From positions 1-44,940 of the forward strand of contig JAOXSA010000442.1 in assembly GCA_025800245.1 (NCBI GenBank): DNA of 44,940 bases. The letters run 5' to 3'. Position 1 is the first letter of the stretch; every line of letters starts with the position of its first letter. Below are positions 42,248-44,940 of this stretch, piece after piece. The notes beneath the pieces were generated by a model. The model searched no databases, had not been told where the DNA came from, and worked only from the letters and a program-made list of their open reading frames with translations. The translations under genes were made by a program, and so were the position numbers. The stretch comes from Amphritea sp. (GTDB lineage Bacteria > Pseudomonadota > Gammaproteobacteria > Pseudomonadales > Balneatricaceae).

Positions 42248-43309
42248 ATGAAGATGAAACATATCGTTACCCCGGCACTGCTCAGTATTGCCCTAATCAG
42301 TTCTCCCCTGGCTTATGCAGAAGGCGCCCCACAGGGCCTGCCAGCAGAGGTGATTCATGTTAAGAATCAGCCCCTGACTCACCATATTGAGGCGGTAGGT
42401 ACTCTCCAGGCCAATGAATCAATCATCCTGCGCCCGGAACAGAGCGGCCGAATAGAACAGATTCTGTTCCGTGAAGGCAGCCAGGTCAGTTCCGGTGAGA
42501 AGCTGCTGGTACTGGAGTCATCCCTGTATCAGGCAGAACTGGAACAGAGCAAGGCACGGGTTAATCTCAGCCGTATTGCCTACAAACGTGCAGCCAGTCT
42601 GGTGAAGAAAAGAGTTGGATCTCAGCAGGATCTGGACTCATCCCTGGCGCAGTTAAAAGTCGATCAGGCTCAGCAGGCACTGGCTCAGACCCGACTGGAT
42701 AAAATGACTATCCGGGCTCCGTTCAGCGGTACCGTGGGTTTACGTATGGTCAGCCCTGGTGACTACGTTACTGCTGGTCAGGATCTGGTTGAACTGACCG
42801 ATTCAGCAACTATGAAACTGGAATTCCATGTTCCTGAAAATCAGCTGACCAAACTGCATATTGGTCAGTCAGTTAAGCTGGATATCGACGCACTGCGCGG
42901 CGAGGAGTTTACCGGCGAGATCTATGCTATCGCGCCCAGCGTTGATGCCCGCAGCCATAACATCACAGTCCGCGCCCGGGTTGAGAACCGCGACGACCTC
43001 CTGCGACCAGGTCTGTTCGCCCGCATCCGTATCATAACCGGCCAGAACAACGCTGCCGTAATGGTGCCGGAAGAGGCGATTATTCCTCAGAACAACAGCT
43101 TCTTTGTTATGAAGGTCGTTGACGGCAAAGTGGCCATGGCCCCCGTAGAGCTGGGCATCCGCCGTAATGGTGAGGTGAACATTCTGGCTGGCCTGAACGC
43201 TGACGAAGTGATTATTACCGCCGGTCAGATCAAGCTGTTCCCGGGCATGCCGGTCACCCCTGTTTTTGTTGATGGCAGCCAGCAACCGACTGCTGAGCCA
43301 GGAGCTTAA
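42248..43309 (+). CDS. RND efflux periplasmic adaptor (membrane fusion) protein
   Basis: A 353-residue protein with a signal peptide (MKMKHIVTPALLSIALISSPLAYA). It has the adaptor signature: a lipoyl-like half (SIILRPEQSGRIEQILFREGSQVSSGEKLLVLES), a short hairpin (about 75-140 with SLVKKRVGSQQDLDS), and the second lipoyl half (DKMTIRAPFSGTVGLRMVSPGDYVTAGQDLVELTD). These are followed by the beta-barrel (LKLDIDALRGEEF... as VKLDID) and a membrane-proximal domain. It lacks a lipobox, so it is a soluble type rather than AcrA-like lipoprotein. The adaptor links the RND pump encoded five bases downstream to an outer-membrane channel. The TetR gene precedes it. Confidence 0.93.
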   Translation: MKMKHIVTPALLSIALISSPLAYAEGAPQGLPAEVIHVKNQPLTHHIEAVGTLQANESIILRPEQSGRIEQILFREGSQVSSGEKLLVLESSLYQAELEQSKARVNLSRIAYKRAASLVKKRVGSQQDLDSSLAQLKVDQAQQALAQTRLDKMTIRAPFSGTVGLRMVSPGDYVTAGQDLVELTDSATMKLEFHVPENQLTKLHIGQSVKLDIDALRGEEFTGEIYAIAPSVDARSHNITVRARVENRDDLLRPGLFARIRIITGQNNAAVMVPEEAIIPQNNSFFVMKVVDGKVAMAPVELGIRRNGEVNILAGLNADEVIITAGQIKLFPGMPVTPVFVDGSQQPTAEPGA

Positions 43310-43314
43310 TACTT

Positions 43315-44940
43315 ATGATTCTGTCTGAAATCAGCATCAAACGCCCGGTACTGGCGACCGTTATGAGCCTGCTGATCCTGCTGATCGGCGCGGTTTCATA
43401 CGAACGCCTCACCGTGCGTGAATACCCCAAAATTGATGTGCCTGTGGTGACTGTTGAAACCCAGTACCCCGGTGCCAGCGCTTCTATCATTGAATCTCAG
43501 GTTACTCAGATCATCGAGGATTCTCTGTCCGGTATTGAAGGCATCGACTTCATTAAGTCGATCAGCCGCTCCGGCCTGAGCCAGATTACGGTCACCTTTA
43601 AACTGGACCGGGATCCGGATAATGCCGCCAGCGATGTCCGCGACCGTGTTGGCCGGGTCCGTGGCGATCTGCCTGATGATGTAGAGGAACCGATCACTGC
43701 GAAGACCGAAGCGGATGCTCAGCCGATTTTCTGGCTGGCGCTCTCTTCCGACCGTCATAGCATGATGGAGATATCGGATATCGCTGACCGCATGGTCAAA
43801 GACCCTCTGCAGACCGTTAACGGCGTTGCCAGTGTGATGCTGTTCGGTGACCGCCGTTACGCCATGCGTATCTGGCTGGATCCTGCACGGATGGCAGCCT
43901 ATGAAGTCATTCCGCGGGATATCGAAAGCGCTCTGAGCAGTCAGAACATCGAGATTCCAGCGGGCCGCATCGAAAGTAATCAGCGTGAATTCAGCGTTCT
44001 GTCCCGTACTGACCTGAACAGCGTGGAGCAGTTCGAGAACATCATTATCCGTCAGGATAACGGCTATCCGGTACGGATCCGTGATGTTGCCCGGGTTGAG
44101 ATTGCGCCAGAGAGTGAGCGTAACAAGTCCCGCTTCAAGAGCGAGCCTGCTGTTGCACTGGGTGTGGTAAAACAGTCCACCGCTAACCCACTGGATGTTT
44201 CCCGGGGTATTCAGGAGCGTCTGCCGCAGATCGAAAAAGCACTGCCGGAAGGCCTGAAAGTTGAGCTGGCTTACGACTCTTCGATCTTTATTGCTGAGTC
44301 TATCAAGTCAGTATTTAACACCATCCTGGGTGCCAGCCTGCTGGTTGTCCTGGTGATTTTCTTCTTCCTGCGTAACCTGCGTGCGACGCTGATTCCGATT
44401 ATCACTATCCCGCTGTCACTGATCGGTGTCTTCGCGTTTATGCTGATCATGGGTTTCAGTATTAACACCCTGACGCTGCTGGCGATGGTACTCGCAATCG
44501 GCCTGGTGGTGGATGATGCCATCGTTATGCTGGAAAACATCTACCGCCACGTTGAAAACGGTCTGTCACCGATTCAGGCTGCTTTCAAGGGCAGTAAAGA
44601 GATCGGTTTTGCGGTTATTGCTACCACACTGACACTGGTCGCAGTTTTTGCGCCGGTAGCCTTTACACCCGGCCGGACCGGCAAACTGTTCACTGAGTTT
44701 GCTCTGACCCTGGCAGGTGCTGTTGTAGTATCCACCATTATCGCGCTGTCTCTGTCGCCGATGATGTCTTCTCGCCTGCTCAAGCACGAGAAAAAGCACA
44801 GCGCGCTGTTCAATCTGATTGAGGGCTGGCTGCAAGGAATGACCCATGGATATCAGCGCCTGCTAGGCAAGATACTGAAATCCCGCATGCTGGCCCTGCT
44901 GATTATGGCGATCAGCTTCGGCGGCGCTGGCTACTTCTAT
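43315..44940 (+). CDS. RND-family efflux pump permease (3' end beyond window)
   Basis: The first 542 codons are present, running open to the window edge. MILSEISIKRPVLATVMSLLILLIGAVSYERL is the N-terminus and first membrane helix typical of hydrophobe/amphiphile efflux-1 (AcrB/MexF-like) pumps. It continues with VREYPKIDVPVVTVETQYPGASASIIE, the porter-domain segment PDDVEEPITAKTEADAQPIFWLAL, helices around ASLLVVLVIFFFLRN, and the TM4 proton-relay region MVLAIGLVVDDAIVMLENIYRH with the key Asp pair. Substrates are drugs or hydrophobic compounds, but the family alone does not tell which. The outer-membrane channel is not in the window. Confidence 0.93.
   Translation, partial: MILSEISIKRPVLATVMSLLILLIGAVSYERLTVREYPKIDVPVVTVETQYPGASASIIESQVTQIIEDSLSGIEGIDFIKSISRSGLSQITVTFKLDRDPDNAASDVRDRVGRVRGDLPDDVEEPITAKTEADAQPIFWLALSSDRHSMMEISDIADRMVKDPLQTVNGVASVMLFGDRRYAMRIWLDPARMAAYEVIPRDIESALSSQNIEIPAGRIESNQREFSVLSRTDLNSVEQFENIIIRQDNGYPVRIRDVARVEIAPESERNKSRFKSEPAVALGVVKQSTANPLDVSRGIQERLPQIEKALPEGLKVELAYDSSIFIAESIKSVFNTILGASLLVVLVIFFFLRNLRATLIPIITIPLSLIGVFAFMLIMGFSINTLTLLAMVLAIGLVVDDAIVMLENIYRHVENGLSPIQAAFKGSKEIGFAVIATTLTLVAVFAPVAFTPGRTGKLFTEFALTLAGAVVVSTIIALSLSPMMSSRLLKHEKKHSALFNLIEGWLQGMTHGYQRLLGKILKSRMLALLIMAISFGGAGYFY

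Overview
The window looks like a chromosomal segment of a free-living, probably marine, gammaproteobacterium. The order Oceanospirillales (Amphritea/Neptunomonas/Marinobacterium-like) is my best guess. This rests on the general look of the proteins, abundant REP-like palindromes, sigma-54 and c-di-GMP regulation, and an H-NOX module. I cannot confirm the taxon without a search. Base composition is moderately GC-rich except for one clearly AT-rich block at about 24.04-28.49 kb.

Region 1 (1-9 kb) is an exopolysaccharide (EPS) locus. A first transcription unit holds an OmpA-like fragment, a GumC/Wzz-type chain-length protein, a GT4 glycosyltransferase, a GT2 membrane glycosyltransferase and an initiating sugar-phosphate transferase. 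It ends at a REP-like hairpin. A second unit has a textbook sigma-54 promoter (5192-5207) with a LuxO-like dyad upstream. It encodes a STAS anti-anti-sigma protein, a lipoprotein, a multi-SLBB Wza-like export protein and a CpsD/Wzc-like ATPase whose P-loop lysine is missing. A 140-bp MITE-like element sits in its leader.

Region 2 (9-16 kb) is the probable control module: a HATPase-REC-PP2C partner-switching protein, a LuxO/NtrC-type sigma-54 activator and a large hybrid kinase (REC-PAS-PAS-HisKA-HATPase-REC-HPt). The gaps contain an unusual array of duplicated segments. Each unit joins the 3' end of the ATPase gene, a REP palindrome and the 3' end of the phosphatase gene. A further copy lies inverted 4 kb away.

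Region 3 (16-23 kb) is accessory metabolism: a remnant of a histidine kinase, a DUF3500 secreted protein, a two-gene class-M sirtuin plus zinc-type macrodomain operon (reversible ADP-ribosylation), an NmrA-like oxidoreductase and a secreted SnoaL-like protein divergent from a LysR regulator, and an FG-GAP protein.

Region 4 (23-28.8 kb) is a small AT-rich island. A decayed IS5-family element marks its left side, and a pair of 43-bp direct repeats next to tRNA-Val(GAC) marks its right side. It carries a tight three-gene operon: a C5-cytosine DNA methyltransferase, a GHKL (HSP90/MutL-like) ATPase and an unrecognised protein with a Rossmann-like look. I regard this as the best candidate for an undescribed (probably anti-phage or epigenetic) system.

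Region 5 (28.9-41.4 kb) holds alanine dehydrogenase, a dCACHE-PAS-GGDEF-EAL protein with a PsrA-like palindrome upstream, and a signalling cluster. The cluster has a membrane histidine kinase, a PhnD-like periplasmic binding protein and a REC plus degenerate HD-GYP protein resembling HnoD. It is divergent from an H-NOX nitric-oxide sensor and its soluble histidine kinase. uvrB and a small multi-pass membrane protein follow. Region 6 (41.6 kb to the end) is an RND efflux operon under a TetR repressor; the pump gene runs off the window. A 12-bp tandem repeat family occurs both inside the GT2 gene and between ald and the EAL gene.
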